A stretch of DNA of 61,292 bases from Haliea sp. (GCA_002862465.1 PKDD01000104.1:1-61292); one strand, 5' to 3'; shown: positions 17,974 to 27,994, counted from the first letter of the stretch. Numbers and translations are program-made. The notes: generated by a model from the letters alone, not told the origin.

Positions 17974-18605
17974 AACCCATAACCGAACACGAAATTAACG
18001 ATCGCTTTCGCGGATTTCTTCCCGTAATAATAGACGTAGAGACCGGCGGCTTTATTGCGGGCACCGATGCCTTGCTTGAAGTGGGAGCAACGACGGTACG
18101 TATGGATGAAGACGGACAGTTGGCGGTGCACCGAAGCTACAATTACCATGTACGGCCTTTTGAAGGCGCAAATATCGAACAAGCGGCACTGGATTTTACC
18201 GGCATAGACCCCTACCACCCATTTAGAGAAGCCGTCGCGGAAGAAGAAGCTCTGGAACAACTATTTAACGTTGTACGCAAGGAAATCCGCGACCAACAAT
18301 GCACACGAGCAATCCTCGTTGGGCACAATGCACACTTCGACGCTGGCTTCATAGCGGCAGCAGCGGAGCGCTGCGGCATGAAGCGCAACCCGTTCCACCC
18401 CTTTTCATTTTTCGATACGGCTACTCTAGCAGGCCTGGCTTTCGGACAGACTGTATTGGCTAAAGCCTGTGCCGAAGCCGGCATTGCTTTTGACAACAAC
18501 GAAGCACATTCCGCAGCTTATGATGCAGAACGAACAGCGGAATTGTTTTGCGACATCGTCAATCGTTGGAAAGAATCTGGTGGATGGTTACCGGAGTTCA
18601 GCTGA
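17970..18605 (+). CDS. rnt: Ribonuclease T
   Basis: A 211-residue DEDDh exonuclease that trims tRNA and rRNA 3' ends. The start is the GTG at 17970 that overlaps the pyrC stop by four bases; GGCGGAG lies upstream. ExoI is IIDVETGGF (Asp, Glu), ExoII is [10 protein letters not shown] (Asp) and ExoIII is [14 protein letters not shown] (catalytic His and Asp), in the expected order. FRGFLPV at the N-terminus and RWKESGGW at the C-terminus are family-typical. Pairing with pyrC is the same as in Pseudomonas. Confidence 0.95.
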   Translation: MKPITEHEINDRFRGFLPVIIDVETGGFIAGTDALLEVGATTVRMDEDGQLAVHRSYNYHVRPFEGANIEQAALDFTGIDPYHPFREAVAEEEALEQLFNVVRKEIRDQQCTRAILVGHNAHFDAGFIAAAAERCGMKRNPFHPFSFFDTATLAGLAFGQTVLAKACAEAGIAFDNNEAHSAAYDAERTAELFCDIVNRWKESGGWLPEFS

Positions 18606-18626
18606 GTCGAAGTAGATAAGCCTCGG

Positions 18627-19223
18627 TTAATCCTCACCACTAATCTGGTTCAGCAGCAGGTGTAACTCAGACATCAACTCCTCAATGTTGTCGATGACCA
18701 AAAGTTTGTACTTTACAGACTCCTCCAGTGGCAATAGCTGCAGCAGGGTATAACCAACCTGCCAGGCATCGTTGTAGTCCACATGTAAATTCATGCGCTG
18801 CACATGCGGATGTGTCTCGAGGGTCCGTAATATGTCTAGCAATGACGACCACTGTTCAGCTAAATGCGTTGCAGCGGTAGGCTTCTGCAGTGCAACTTGA
18901 CCCACTACCAATCCATTGGAGCGCGTGTGCGTCTCATACAACTCAAAGCGCTGGATTCCTTCGACAGTAATTCCGAGCAGGCCATTGGAAAGTTGGTCCC
19001 AATCCACGATACGGGCGCAAGTACCGTAGTCACCAAGCTTAGGCGCCGCGCGACCACGCTGCTCAATCTCGCCACCATGGCGTATCCAGACTACACCAAA
19101 GGGGTTATCAGTTTTCATGCTTTCACGCACCAAGTCCAGATAACGCTGCTCAAAAATTTTTAGCGGCACACGGCCGAAGGGCAGCAGTACTGCGGACAAC
19201 GGAAACAACGATAGTTCACTCAT
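18627..19223 (-). CDS. Lon substrate-binding-domain protein (no protease domain)
   Basis: A 198-residue stand-alone copy of the Lon N-terminal (LAN/PUA-like) domain. FPLSAVLLPFGRVPLKIFEQRY near the start matches the LonSB signature, and the GVV..R...YGTCARI strand pattern follows. There is no AAA+ or Ser-Lys protease domain, so it is not Lon itself; function is unknown, with proposals including adaptor or substrate binding. Its ATG overlaps the stop of the ykgJ-like gene by four bases (ATGA), so it is the last gene of a four-gene operon starting at mpl. Confidence 0.88.
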   Translation of the reverse strand: MSELSLFPLSAVLLPFGRVPLKIFEQRYLDLVRESMKTDNPFGVVWIRHGGEIEQRGRAAPKLGDYGTCARIVDWDQLSNGLLGITVEGIQRFELYETHTRSNGLVVGQVALQKPTAATHLAEQWSSLLDILRTLETHPHVQRMNLHVDYNDAWQVGYTLLQLLPLEESVKYKLLVIDNIEELMSELHLLLNQISGED

Positions 19224-19501
19224 GCGTCCCCTTCAAAAACAACAATATCTGGTAAACTTTGCTGCTCAAGCTGAGCCAGTCGAACCAAAGCTTGTTCGCG
19301 ATTATCGCCGCAGAATTCGCGTTCCGCCCCAAAAGCGTCGCACAAATCAGGGCGCCGAGCGTCGCCAAACAACAAACAGCGCATGTTCGAGCTTAAGTGA
19401 ACGCAGGCAACGCCAGCCGGCTTACCGTTCGGCATAGCGTAAAAAGGCTGATAAATTGAAATAGCGATACAACAGGCACCGCAGCCCGCCCGGCATTCCA
19501 T
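19220..19501 (-). CDS. YkgJ-family cysteine-cluster protein
   Basis: A 93-residue protein with CRAGCGACC at the N-terminus, then further cysteines in GVACVH, MRCLLF, LCDAF and REFC. This cluster (CxxxCxxCC-x(n)-C) is the YkgJ/UPF0153 signature, presumed to bind zinc or an Fe-S cluster. The start ATG 19501 is immediately followed by ECRAGCG, consistent with the family. It sits 46 bp after the RND gene and overlaps the Lon-SB gene by four bases. Confidence 0.88.
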   Translation of the reverse strand: MECRAGCGACCIAISIYQPFYAMPNGKPAGVACVHLSSNMRCLLFGDARRPDLCDAFGAEREFCGDNREQALVRLAQLEQQSLPDIVVFEGDA

Positions 19502-19547
19502 CAGACGCTGGGCCAGTACCGCAATTCATTTTCAGTGCCAAGGCGAT

Positions 19548-22127
19548 TCACGCTGTGTCCTCAGGGCCCAAGGGTTTAAATACCAAAATTAAACGTGGCA
19601 GAAGCAGTAACGCTCCTAATACCGCAGCCGCCATCGCCAGCACCGTGAGTAGCCCAAAATAAATACTCGGGTTGAAATTGGACAACGTCAATGTTGAAAA
19701 ACCGACCACCACCGTCAATGTTGTGTAGTACATCGCGCGACCGATGCTGTTGTGGCAGCGATACATGGAAGCCCGATAATCTCGATCCACCGCAAACTCC
19801 TTTATAAATCGATGCACATAATGGATACAGTCGTCGACACCAATGCCGACCACGATAGCAGCAATAGTAATCGTCATGATATCCAATGGAATACCCAGAA
19901 AGCCCATAACTCCCAAGACCAGGCCCGCGGCCAACATATTAGGCGCCAACGCAATCAGAGCCAGCGGCAATGAGCGAAACAACAACAGGAACATAATCAG
20001 AATAGCGCCAAAGACCGCACCTAATGTGAGAATCTGTGACCGAAACAGGCTTTGCAACACGTTATTATAGAGAACTAGCATACCAGTGAACTGTATACGC
20101 TCCGGCGCCAAACCAAGCGGTCCTTCAAGATGCTCACGCACGCCCGTCAAAAACTCATCCCGACGCAGATCTTTGCTTGTTTCTTTGACTCGCACCGTTA
20201 ATCTCACTTGTTCACCCTCCTCGGAGAAATACGGAGAGACCATCAGTTCTTTTAAATCCTCGGGAAAGCTCTTTTGTACGATCGCCAGTTCAACGCCGCC
20301 AATGTCCTGCCCCATAAGATTTTTAACCACGGCGAACACTGTTGAAAGCGACAATACTTTACCCGTCTCAGGCAATGAGTCAATGTAATCGTGCACCCGA
20401 TCAAGCTCGCGCATGCCGGCCAGGCTAAACCAGTAGCTAGGCTCAAAGTTGTCGGCTGAACTGGCAAATACGTCTGTATCACTGGCGAATTCATCATCCC
20501 AGCCATTGTCACCAAAATCATCTTCGGAGACGAGAGGATCATCCGCCGGTATTGGTACCGCTTGTGAGTTGGTGGCTAATATTTCTAGGCCCGGCAATGG
20601 CGCATCCCTGTCCGGAGGCGAAACAATGATATCCAGAGGAATAGTGCCACCCAGCATGGAGTCAAGTAATTCCATACCTTGATAGATTTCCGTCGTTTTT
20701 TTGAAGTAATCAATGAAGCGGTTTTCGACCTGCAGGCGACTGATGCCAACAACAACAAGAACCGCCAACAGGCCACTAATCAACAGAACACCATTGCCAT
20801 GCCGGTCAGTCAGACGAGCAAAAAAAGCAGTGAGCACAGGATCGCTTCCCGAATGATAATACGGTTTGCCCTCTGGCCAAACCAGCATCAGGCAGGGAAC
20901 AACAACAAACGACATTAGCAAAGCCACGCATATACCAACCGTCATCATCCAGCCAAAATCGATAACAGGCTGGATGCCCGACACAACTAAAGACATGAAG
21001 GCTACTATTGTAGTAAGACCGGTATAAAAACATGGCACTGCCATAAGCTTCATGCTCTGCAACACGCGCTCATGTGCATCTCCGTCTGGATTCTCAGCAT
21101 ATAATTCGCGGTAGCGCACTATCAGGTGGATAGCCATAGCCAGAGCAATAATGAGTAACACCGCAACAAAATTAGACGAAATAACCGTCATTCGCCAGTC
21201 CAGTGCACCGAGCAGGCCAAGCATGATCACCACCGTCCCCGCACAGGTAACCAATGGGATGACAACCCAGCGCACACGACGAAAAATAATCGCCAGTGCA
21301 ACCATCATGATGCCCAAAATCGCACTGCCAAAAATCGCTAGATCGTTACTAACAAAGCTCACCATATCCGCAGCAATCATAGGCACTCCGCCGACAAACA
21401 ATCGAGCGTATCCGGTATATTGTGCAGCAATATTCCGCACGTTTTGCACCAGCAGTTGGTCACGCTCCAGCACGAACGCCGAGCGGACTTTAAACGCTGC
21501 CTCGACAGACTCCAGCTCCCTGCGCTGCGATGCAGAGAAATTTCCACTATTACGCGCGGACCTCAGTGCCTCGCGCGCATCCAACAACTCGAAATAAAGC
21601 TCATCACGATAAAGGTTAATCTGCACGGCACTGATGAGACCATCACGACTCACCAGCAAGTCAGCATAAATTGGACTAGTCGTGAATTCTCGCAGCACCA
21701 TATCTAAATCTAGATTCGGCTGCTCCAATGTAGGCAAAGGGTCAACAGATATCATATCGGACAGCGTAACAGGCGGACTCTCCAGCAGCGGCACATCCAA
21801 AATCGTAACAACAGAAGACACGCCATCAAGCAGCTGCAATGCTTCAGCCATCTCCGCCAGAGGTTCCAACGATTGCGGCGACAACAGTGGCGCGTCAGGC
21901 TGCCAAGTAATCAGCACAAAGTCCTCAGCGCTGTACTCCTTAGACACCTGCCGGTAGAACTCAAGAGAAGGATCGCCCTGCAACATTAGAGAATCGGCAG
22001 AAGCATCGATCTTGATCTTGCCCAGCTGCGTCGACATTGCAGCGAGCACGAGCACAACCAAGAATAGTGACACCCAAGGACGGCGCAACACCAAAACATT
22101 GTAAAAAGACGAAAAAGATGAGTTCAT
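19548..22127 (-). CDS. RND/MMPL-superfamily exporter
   Basis: An 859-residue inner-membrane protein with the duplicated RND layout: one N-terminal TM helix (about 15-34), a periplasmic domain of ~230 residues, five TM helices (about 255-425), a second periplasmic domain with an acidic insertion (around residues 525-565, rich in D/N/S), and six C-terminal TM helices including GIGVDDCIHYVHRF, the conserved TM10-like proton-relay segment. This is the MMPL/HpnN-like group of lipid or hopanoid exporters, not the multidrug AcrB type. No adaptor or outer-membrane partner is adjacent. Its start overlaps the mpl stop by four bases. The substrate is unknown. Confidence 0.88.
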   Translation of the reverse strand: MNSSFSSFYNVLVLRRPWVSLFLVVLVLAAMSTQLGKIKIDASADSLMLQGDPSLEFYRQVSKEYSAEDFVLITWQPDAPLLSPQSLEPLAEMAEALQLLDGVSSVVTILDVPLLESPPVTLSDMISVDPLPTLEQPNLDLDMVLREFTTSPIYADLLVSRDGLISAVQINLYRDELYFELLDAREALRSARNSGNFSASQRRELESVEAAFKVRSAFVLERDQLLVQNVRNIAAQYTGYARLFVGGVPMIAADMVSFVSNDLAIFGSAILGIMMVALAIIFRRVRWVVIPLVTCAGTVVIMLGLLGALDWRMTVISSNFVAVLLIIALAMAIHLIVRYRELYAENPDGDAHERVLQSMKLMAVPCFYTGLTTIVAFMSLVVSGIQPVIDFGWMMTVGICVALLMSFVVVPCLMLVWPEGKPYYHSGSDPVLTAFFARLTDRHGNGVLLISGLLAVLVVVGISRLQVENRFIDYFKKTTEIYQGMELLDSMLGGTIPLDIIVSPPDRDAPLPGLEILATNSQAVPIPADDPLVSEDDFGDNGWDDEFASDTDVFASSADNFEPSYWFSLAGMRELDRVHDYIDSLPETGKVLSLSTVFAVVKNLMGQDIGGVELAIVQKSFPEDLKELMVSPYFSEEGEQVRLTVRVKETSKDLRRDEFLTGVREHLEGPLGLAPERIQFTGMLVLYNNVLQSLFRSQILTLGAVFGAILIMFLLLFRSLPLALIALAPNMLAAGLVLGVMGFLGIPLDIMTITIAAIVVGIGVDDCIHYVHRFIKEFAVDRDYRASMYRCHNSIGRAMYYTTLTVVVGFSTLTLSNFNPSIYFGLLTVLAMAAAVLGALLLLPRLILVFKPLGPEDTA

Positions 22128-23506
22128 AAAAATGCTACATCCTGCAACTGATTCAAGAGTTTCTGGTGAATACCGCTAAACCCACCATTGCTCATAATGA
22201 CAACCTGATCACCGGCAGCGACCTCAGACGCGACCTGTGTCACCAGCGCATCCACATCGCCCATGACCGCCGCGGGCACCGGGCTATCGACTATCACCGA
22301 TTCCAGCGACCAGTCCATGTCCGCAGGCTGGAACCAGTAGACCAAATCAGCCTCTGCCGTGGCAGCCGCCAGCTGTTGTCGATGCTCACCCATGCGCATG
22401 GTATTGGACCGAGGCTCTATTAGTGCAATGACGCGACCGCTTCCGGCGCGCGCACGCAATCCTTGCAACGTCGTCGCAATAGCCGTCGGATGATGAGCAA
22501 AATCATCATACAGCGCCACATCGCCGGGCCTACCCAACAATTCGAGTCGGCGTTTCACACCTTGAAATTCTTCAAGCGCTGCCACCGCCGCATCAGATGT
22601 AACGCCGGCATGTCTGGCAGCTGCTACAGCGGCGAGCGCGTTTTCAACATTGTGACGGCCGCAGTGCGACCAATGAACGTCCCTAGTCTCGCCGCCACCA
22701 AACGAAAGTCGAAATGCGGAGCCGTCTTCTTCGAGTAATTGCGCACCTAGGTCAAAGGTGCCTTGCTCACCGATAGCAAAAGACGCTGCGGGCGTCCAAC
22801 ACCCCATGGCCAGAGTCTCCTCTATAGCCGGAACGGCATGCGCGCACACAATCAACCCATCACTGGGTACACAGCGCACGACGTGATGAAACTGGCGTTG
22901 AATAGCCGCCAAATTATCAAAGATGTCGGCGTGATCAAACTCAAGGTTATTAATCGTCAGGGTACGAGGACGATAATGCACAAACTTCGACCGCTTGTCG
23001 AAAAATGCAGTGTCATACTCATCGGCCTCAACCACAAAAAAGTCTGAATCACCGTAACGCGCTGAGAGGCCAAAATTTGCAGGCACCCCGCCAATCAGAA
23101 AACCCGGTGCCATCCCCGCATATTCGAGTATCCAAGCCAGCATACTGCTGGTGGTAGTCTTACCATGAGTGCCAGACACTGCCAAAACCCATTTACCCTG
23201 CAGCACATGCTCTGCCAGCCATTGAGGCCCAGAGGTATAGGGGAGACCAGCGTTCAGCAAATGCTCAACTAATGGGTTGCCACGTGTCATCGCGTTGCCG
23301 ACCACTACGCAATCGGGCGATGGCTGCAAATGCTCGGGGGCGTAACCTTCCATCAGTTCAATACCGGCGGCACGCAGCTGAGTACTCATAGGAGGATACA
23401 CACCGGCATCAGAACCCGTCACCCTGTAACCCAGCTCTCTGGCCAATAATGCAATGCCACCCATGAACGTGCCACAAATGCCTAAAATATGAATATGTCC
23501 TTTCAA
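22124..23506 (-). CDS. mpl: UDP-N-acetylmuramate:L-Ala-gamma-D-Glu-meso-DAP ligase
   Basis: A 460-residue cytosolic Mur-ligase that recycles cell-wall tripeptide onto UDP-MurNAc. The N-terminal UDP-binding loop is HILGICGTFMGGIA (about residues 6-19), the ATP P-loop is SGTHGKTTTSSML (about 113-125), and VEADEYDTAFFDKRSKF and NNLEFDHADIF are typical of Mpl rather than MurC. The C-terminal DDFAHHPTA follows. It is the first gene of the mpl-RND-ykgJ-LonSB run. It is divergent from the PPi-PFK gene with a 184-bp gap. Confidence 0.97.
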   Translation of the reverse strand: MKGHIHILGICGTFMGGIALLARELGYRVTGSDAGVYPPMSTQLRAAGIELMEGYAPEHLQPSPDCVVVGNAMTRGNPLVEHLLNAGLPYTSGPQWLAEHVLQGKWVLAVSGTHGKTTTSSMLAWILEYAGMAPGFLIGGVPANFGLSARYGDSDFFVVEADEYDTAFFDKRSKFVHYRPRTLTINNLEFDHADIFDNLAAIQRQFHHVVRCVPSDGLIVCAHAVPAIEETLAMGCWTPAASFAIGEQGTFDLGAQLLEEDGSAFRLSFGGGETRDVHWSHCGRHNVENALAAVAAARHAGVTSDAAVAALEEFQGVKRRLELLGRPGDVALYDDFAHHPTAIATTLQGLRARAGSGRVIALIEPRSNTMRMGEHRQQLAAATAEADLVYWFQPADMDWSLESVIVDSPVPAAVMGDVDALVTQVASEVAAGDQVVIMSNGGFSGIHQKLLNQLQDVAFL

Positions 23507-23690
23507 AAGCTACCCCTAACATGAAGATCGCATAATAGCATGCGCTTGCCGACCGCTACAGTCAGCCACGCAAAACCTTAACGGCACTGCACAAATTGTG
23601 CCAATTGCCGTACACTCCTCCTGCAAGCTGCACATCGCCAGCAACGAAGCCGGAGCATAAAGCGCTCCTTCCAGCAGGAGCCTACGACAC

Positions 23691-24956
23691 ATGGCCAAAA
23701 GAAACGCTTTCTACGCGCAGTCTGGTGGCGTCACAGCTGTGATTAATGCCTCAGCCTGCGGCGTCATAGAAACAGCCAGAAAGCATCGTTCGCAGATCGG
23801 TAAGGTTTATGCTGGCCGCAACGGTATCATTGGTGCGCTGCGAGAGGATCTGATCGATACCAGCAAAGAAAGCGCCGCCGCAATTCATGGGCTGCTAACA
23901 ACGCCTGCAGGTGCTTTTGGTTCTTGCCGACACAAACTGAAAAGTCTGCAGGAAAACCCTGCCGACTATGAAAGGCTACTTGATGTGTTCAAGGCACATA
24001 ATATCGGCTACTTTTTTTACAACGGAGGCGGAGACTCCGCTGACACCTGCCTTAAGGTCTCTCAGCTGGGGCACGCCACCGGTTACCCACTGCAAGCCAT
24101 ACACATTCCAAAAACTATCGACAACGATCTTCCGCTGACCGACAACTGCCCAGGATTCGGCTCCGTAGCGAAGTATATCGCTGTCTCCACGCGCGAAGCG
24201 GCGATGGATGTAGCGTCAATGTGTGAGACATCGACCAAGGTGTTCATCCTAGAGGTGATGGGCCGCCATGCAGGCTGGATTGCTGCAGCGAGCGGTTTGG
24301 CCGCAACACAAGAGGGCGACGCCCCACACATAATACTGTTTCCAGAAATCGCATTTGACCGAAAAAAATTCATGGCGAAAGTAGAACGCACTGTCAAGCG
24401 TAACGGCTACTGCGTCATTGTCGCTTCAGAGGGAACGCAATACAAAGACGGCACCTTCTTGGCAGAGTCCGGACTCAAAGATGCCTTCGGCCACAGTCAG
24501 TTGGGTGGGCTAGCCCCACATTTGGCCCAAATGGTTAAATCAGAATTCGGTTATAAATATCACTGGGCGGTTGCGGATTACCTACAACGCTCGGCGCGGC
24601 ATATTGCCTCCCAGACTGACGTAGACCAAGCTTATGCACTCGGCGAGGCTGCGGTTACTTTCGCCCTACGTGGGGACAACGCCATCATGCCCTGCATCGT
24701 TCGCGGAAAGGGAAGGCGCTACAGTTGGTCTATCGGCGAAGCACCCCTTCAGGATGTGGCTAATCGCGAGAAAAAAATGCCACGCAACTATATCAGTCGC
24801 GACGGCTTTGGCATTACCGATGCGGCAAAAGACTATCTGAGGCCTCTCATCGCGGGGGAGGCCTACCCAGAATATCGCAACGGTCTACCAAATTATGTCC
24901 GATTGAAAAATATAGCCGTGCCGCGCAAACTAACAACCCCATTCGAAATCGACTAA
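23691..24956 (+). CDS. pfp: Pyrophosphate-dependent 6-phosphofructokinase
   Basis: A 421-residue PFK. The residues that decide the phosphoryl donor are of the PPi type: YNGGGDSADT places Asp where ATP enzymes have Gly, and PKTIDND has Lys in place of the Gly of ATP-PFK. QSGGVTAVINAS at the N-terminus is the PPi-binding loop, and MGRHAGWIAA binds fructose 6-phosphate. The length fits the ~420-residue homomeric bacterial type. It acts reversibly in glycolysis/gluconeogenesis and may also use sedoheptulose 7-phosphate. AGGAG precedes the ATG by ten bases. The next gene is an inorganic pyrophosphatase. Confidence 0.93.
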   Translation: MAKRNAFYAQSGGVTAVINASACGVIETARKHRSQIGKVYAGRNGIIGALREDLIDTSKESAAAIHGLLTTPAGAFGSCRHKLKSLQENPADYERLLDVFKAHNIGYFFYNGGGDSADTCLKVSQLGHATGYPLQAIHIPKTIDNDLPLTDNCPGFGSVAKYIAVSTREAAMDVASMCETSTKVFILEVMGRHAGWIAAASGLAATQEGDAPHIILFPEIAFDRKKFMAKVERTVKRNGYCVIVASEGTQYKDGTFLAESGLKDAFGHSQLGGLAPHLAQMVKSEFGYKYHWAVADYLQRSARHIASQTDVDQAYALGEAAVTFALRGDNAIMPCIVRGKGRRYSWSIGEAPLQDVANREKKMPRNYISRDGFGITDAAKDYLRPLIAGEAYPEYRNGLPNYVRLKNIAVPRKLTTPFEID

Positions 24957-25069
24957 AAAAACGCATAACTACTCAATTTTTTTGACTCGGGCAAGATTTT
25001 CACCGGTGTTCTTTGTACACCGCGCACCTCTGCAATATCGCAACCAACCCAATGAATTCGAGGTAAGAC

Positions 25070-25714
25070 ATGTACAGCAACAGTGAGTTTAACCGATGGC
25101 GCCGCCACCCCTGGCATGGCCTGCGCGCACGCGCAAATAACGCGCCGGCAGATGTCGTGCAGGTTTACATCGAAATGACACCTGCTGACGTTGTCAAATA
25201 TGAGCTCGATAAAGCATCTGGCTTCCTGATGGTAGATCGGCCTCAGCGCACAACATCGACCCCACCGGCCCTCTATGGTTTTATTCCACGGACCTATTGC
25301 GCAGAAGAGGTCGCCAAGCGCTGCGCAGGAGTGGAGGTTGCGGACGGTGACCCGCTGGACATCTGCGTAATTTCCGAGCGTCACATTACACGGGCAGACA
25401 TTCTGTTAAAAGCCCGAGTCGTCGGTGGCATCCAAATGATTGATGGCGACGAAGCTGACGACAAGATTGTGGCAGTGCTTGAAGGAGACAATATCTGGGG
25501 AGATGTGGACGACATCGCTGATCTACCAGCGATTAAAACTGAGCGACTGCAGCATTACTTTTCTACCTACAAAATGGTTCCAGGCAAAAAGACTAACGTA
25601 ACGGTGGATCTGGTCTATGGCCGCGATGAAGCGCTTAAAGTCATTGCCGCAGCTGAGCTAGATTACAATAACCATTTCGGACACCTGCACACTGCAGCAA
25701 AGGCGAGCGAGTGA
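25070..25714 (+). CDS. ppa: Family I soluble inorganic pyrophosphatase
   Basis: A 214-residue cytosolic enzyme hydrolysing PPi. The metal-binding signature DGDPLDICV (around residues 92-100) and the YGFIPRTYC segment ahead of it are present; a further acidic triad lies in IQMIDGDEADDK. The protein is longer than the ~176-residue E. coli enzyme, with an N-terminal WRRHPWHGL extension seen in a subgroup of proteobacterial PPases. GAGGTAAG is the ribosome site. It follows the PPi-PFK gene by 113 bp on the same strand; both enzymes handle the same PPi pool. Confidence 0.93.
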   Translation: MYSNSEFNRWRRHPWHGLRARANNAPADVVQVYIEMTPADVVKYELDKASGFLMVDRPQRTTSTPPALYGFIPRTYCAEEVAKRCAGVEVADGDPLDICVISERHITRADILLKARVVGGIQMIDGDEADDKIVAVLEGDNIWGDVDDIADLPAIKTERLQHYFSTYKMVPGKKTNVTVDLVYGRDEALKVIAAAELDYNNHFGHLHTAAKASE

Positions 25715-25768
25715 CTTGCAGTGGCTCAATATCACATCAAGAGCCAGACAGACGGGGGAGAGGGGGAG

Positions 25769-26491
25769 TTAAACCGGACTAGCGAAACACCAGTCTTCAG
25801 GGACAGTGATATAACGCCGGATGATTTGTGGCAACTCTGCATCAATCTCAGCGTGCAGTAGCATCTGCTCTTTAACGTCTTCACAGCCCCAACAAAAAGC
25901 CAGCGTTGCGGCACTAAACTGCGCAGCACACGTGACTGCCAATGGCGCGTAGCTCAGGTGCCAACGCTCGGGGGCTACACCGCCGCGATCTTTGCCATAA
26001 GGCCGAAAAAAACCATGTGACTCGCCAGCGGCTAATCTCGCATCCAGCCAGCAATGCAGACGGTCGAAGACGCCGCCCGCAGCAACTTCAGCCGGGGATA
26101 ACTGCGGCGAATAATCCGGAGACACGGCCGCAGAGTCGTAGACATCCAGGTCGGTACCCCAGTGATGGCGCGACGTGCCGGGTATCGCTGAGAAGCGGAG
26201 GATCGCATGCAGCTGTTCCCTAGGAGATAATGATTCAATTGTCACAGGACGCCCCTGATCATCATGAATCGGTCGAGTGCCGCCGACCTTACCATTCCAA
26301 ATGGCGAGTTGGCGGCAGAAGGAGCGAAAACTGCTAGCTATAGACAGCTCAAAGCCGGCGCTGCGGGCATCTGACTGCAACGCTGTGAAAGCTAGAGCTA
26401 CCTCCCCTTGCAAACGATGGCCATCGGTAAGTGTGACAAGATGCGTTTCATCCAATCCCGTTAACTGCCTTCGATTAAGTATCTCCGCCAT
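25769..26491 (-). CDS. M15-family metallopeptidase (D,D-carboxypeptidase/VanY-like)
   Basis: A 240-residue protein with the M15B zinc site: SRHHWGTDLDVYD (S-x-H-x-x-G-x-x-x-D, around residues 106-118) and ERWHLSY (E-x-x-H, about residues 177-183). ASSFRSFCRQLAIWNGK is the conserved substrate-side segment. The family cleaves the terminal D-Ala of peptidoglycan stems. No signal peptide or membrane helix is seen at the N-terminus (MAEILNRRQL), so the version here would be cytoplasmic unless the start is wrong, and a role in cytosolic muropeptide recycling is possible. It is convergent with ppa. Confidence 0.85.
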   Translation of the reverse strand: MAEILNRRQLTGLDETHLVTLTDGHRLQGEVALAFTALQSDARSAGFELSIASSFRSFCRQLAIWNGKVGGTRPIHDDQGRPVTIESLSPREQLHAILRFSAIPGTSRHHWGTDLDVYDSAAVSPDYSPQLSPAEVAAGGVFDRLHCWLDARLAAGESHGFFRPYGKDRGGVAPERWHLSYAPLAVTCAAQFSAATLAFCWGCEDVKEQMLLHAEIDAELPQIIRRYITVPEDWCFASPV

Positions 26492-26600
26492 AGATTATAT
26501 CTCCGCTGAGATTGCTGAATTGTGACACCAGACCGAACACGCTATAGCGTTGCCTGAGTTATCCCAACGCGAACCTGAGTAAACCAACACCGACATTCTT

Positions 26601-27788
26601 TCAGACCAACACTTTTGACAACCGCTCTACAGCAAGCTCTAGGCGGTCCATGCTCGTGGTGTAGGAGAAACGCACATGCTGCTTGGCGAGGTGATGACCA
26701 AAATCTACGCCGGGTGTGAGGGCGATGCCGTGCTCCTCAAGTAAACGTAGGCAGAACTGCTGGCTATCCTGAGTGAAGCGACTGGCATCAGCATAGATAT
26801 AAAAGGCCCCCTGTGGCTCACACGGCACCACAAAACCCAGTTCCTGCACAGCGGCTAACAGGTAATCCCTGCGTTGACCAAATATCTCTCTGCGCTGCTC
26901 CAGTATCTCCAGCGTCTCAGGCTCAAAGCCGGCTAACGCTGCATACTGAGCCATAGTAGACATCGAAATAAATAAATTCTGAGACAGTTTCTCCATCTCA
27001 GCCGTCGCCGCCTCGGGCGCTACCAGCCAGCCCAGACGCCAGCCCGTCATACCGAAGAATTTCGAAAAGCTATTGATCACGAAAGCATCAGGATCAACTT
27101 CCAATACCGATGGAGCCGATCCGTTATAAACTAGGCCATGATAAATCTCATCTACTAGCAGATAACCATTACGCGACCGCACTGCTCCCGCTAGCTCCGT
27201 GAGTTCTGCCTTAGACAAAGCAGTGCCCGTGGGGTTTGCTGGTGAGGCCACCATGGCCCCGATAGTATTTTCCTGCCAATGGGCCTTTACTAGAGCTGCG
27301 TTCAGTTGATATTTGCTTGCCGCACTCACCGGCACCAACTGCCCACGTCCTTCCACTAGACGCATAAAGTGTCGATTGCAGGGATAACCCGGATCGGTCA
27401 TAAGCATGCCGTCATCCGGATTCATTAACAATGCTGTAATCAGTAACAGGGCACCGGAAGCACCCGGAGTAATCAAAATACGCGAAGGTGCAACATCCAC
27501 ACCATAGACGTCAGCGTAATGCTGGGACACTGCCTCACGTAATTGTGGAATGCCGGCAGCCTGCGAATAGTGCGTCGCGCCGCGCGCGAGCGCAGCCTGA
27601 CCCGCTTCTACTATAGGCGCCGCAGTAACAAAATCAGGCTCGCCAGCCGCCATGTGCACAATGTCGGCACCGCCCGCTGCCAATTCCGTTGCCCGAGCCA
27701 GCACCTCCACTACTCTAAATGGCTCAATATCAGCCATGCGCAGGGAAAAACCTCCCGGCCTGTAAATGGATTTTTTTGCGCCCAACAT
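26601..27788 (-). CDS. Class I/II PLP-dependent aminotransferase
   Basis: The start ATG 27788 has GAGG six bases upstream; the longer TTG start is not needed. It has 395 residues, fold type I. AGEPDF near residue 45, NPTGTALSK in the middle and NSFSKFFGMTGWRLGW with the PLP lysine (around residue 231) are aspartate-aminotransferase subgroup motifs; RFSYTTSMDRLELAVERL closes the protein, including the carboxylate-binding arginine. The amino acid substrate cannot be read from the sequence. In Pseudomonas an aminotransferase occupies the same place before dksA. Confidence 0.9.
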   Translation of the reverse strand: MLGAKKSIYRPGGFSLRMADIEPFRVVEVLARATELAAGGADIVHMAAGEPDFVTAAPIVEAGQAALARGATHYSQAAGIPQLREAVSQHYADVYGVDVAPSRILITPGASGALLLITALLMNPDDGMLMTDPGYPCNRHFMRLVEGRGQLVPVSAASKYQLNAALVKAHWQENTIGAMVASPANPTGTALSKAELTELAGAVRSRNGYLLVDEIYHGLVYNGSAPSVLEVDPDAFVINSFSKFFGMTGWRLGWLVAPEAATAEMEKLSQNLFISMSTMAQYAALAGFEPETLEILEQRREIFGQRRDYLLAAVQELGFVVPCEPQGAFYIYADASRFTQDSQQFCLRLLEEHGIALTPGVDFGHHLAKQHVRFSYTTSMDRLELAVERLSKVLV

Positions 27789-27994
27789 AGATAACCTCAA
27801 CCGCAGCAGGTCCGCTATAGTAGCAACTGTCGGTTGTAGGCGGTAGCAAGTGCGAAAAAGCGCAAGGAAATAGTGGCAGCACCCGCTGTTATCTGGTAGT
27901 TTCTCCGCCCTCGGATTTGGGCCCCGCTTGGCAGCCCTCCCCCAGAAGAGTTATAGACATTGTCAAGTTACCTTTGCTGTATGGAAAAATAGCC

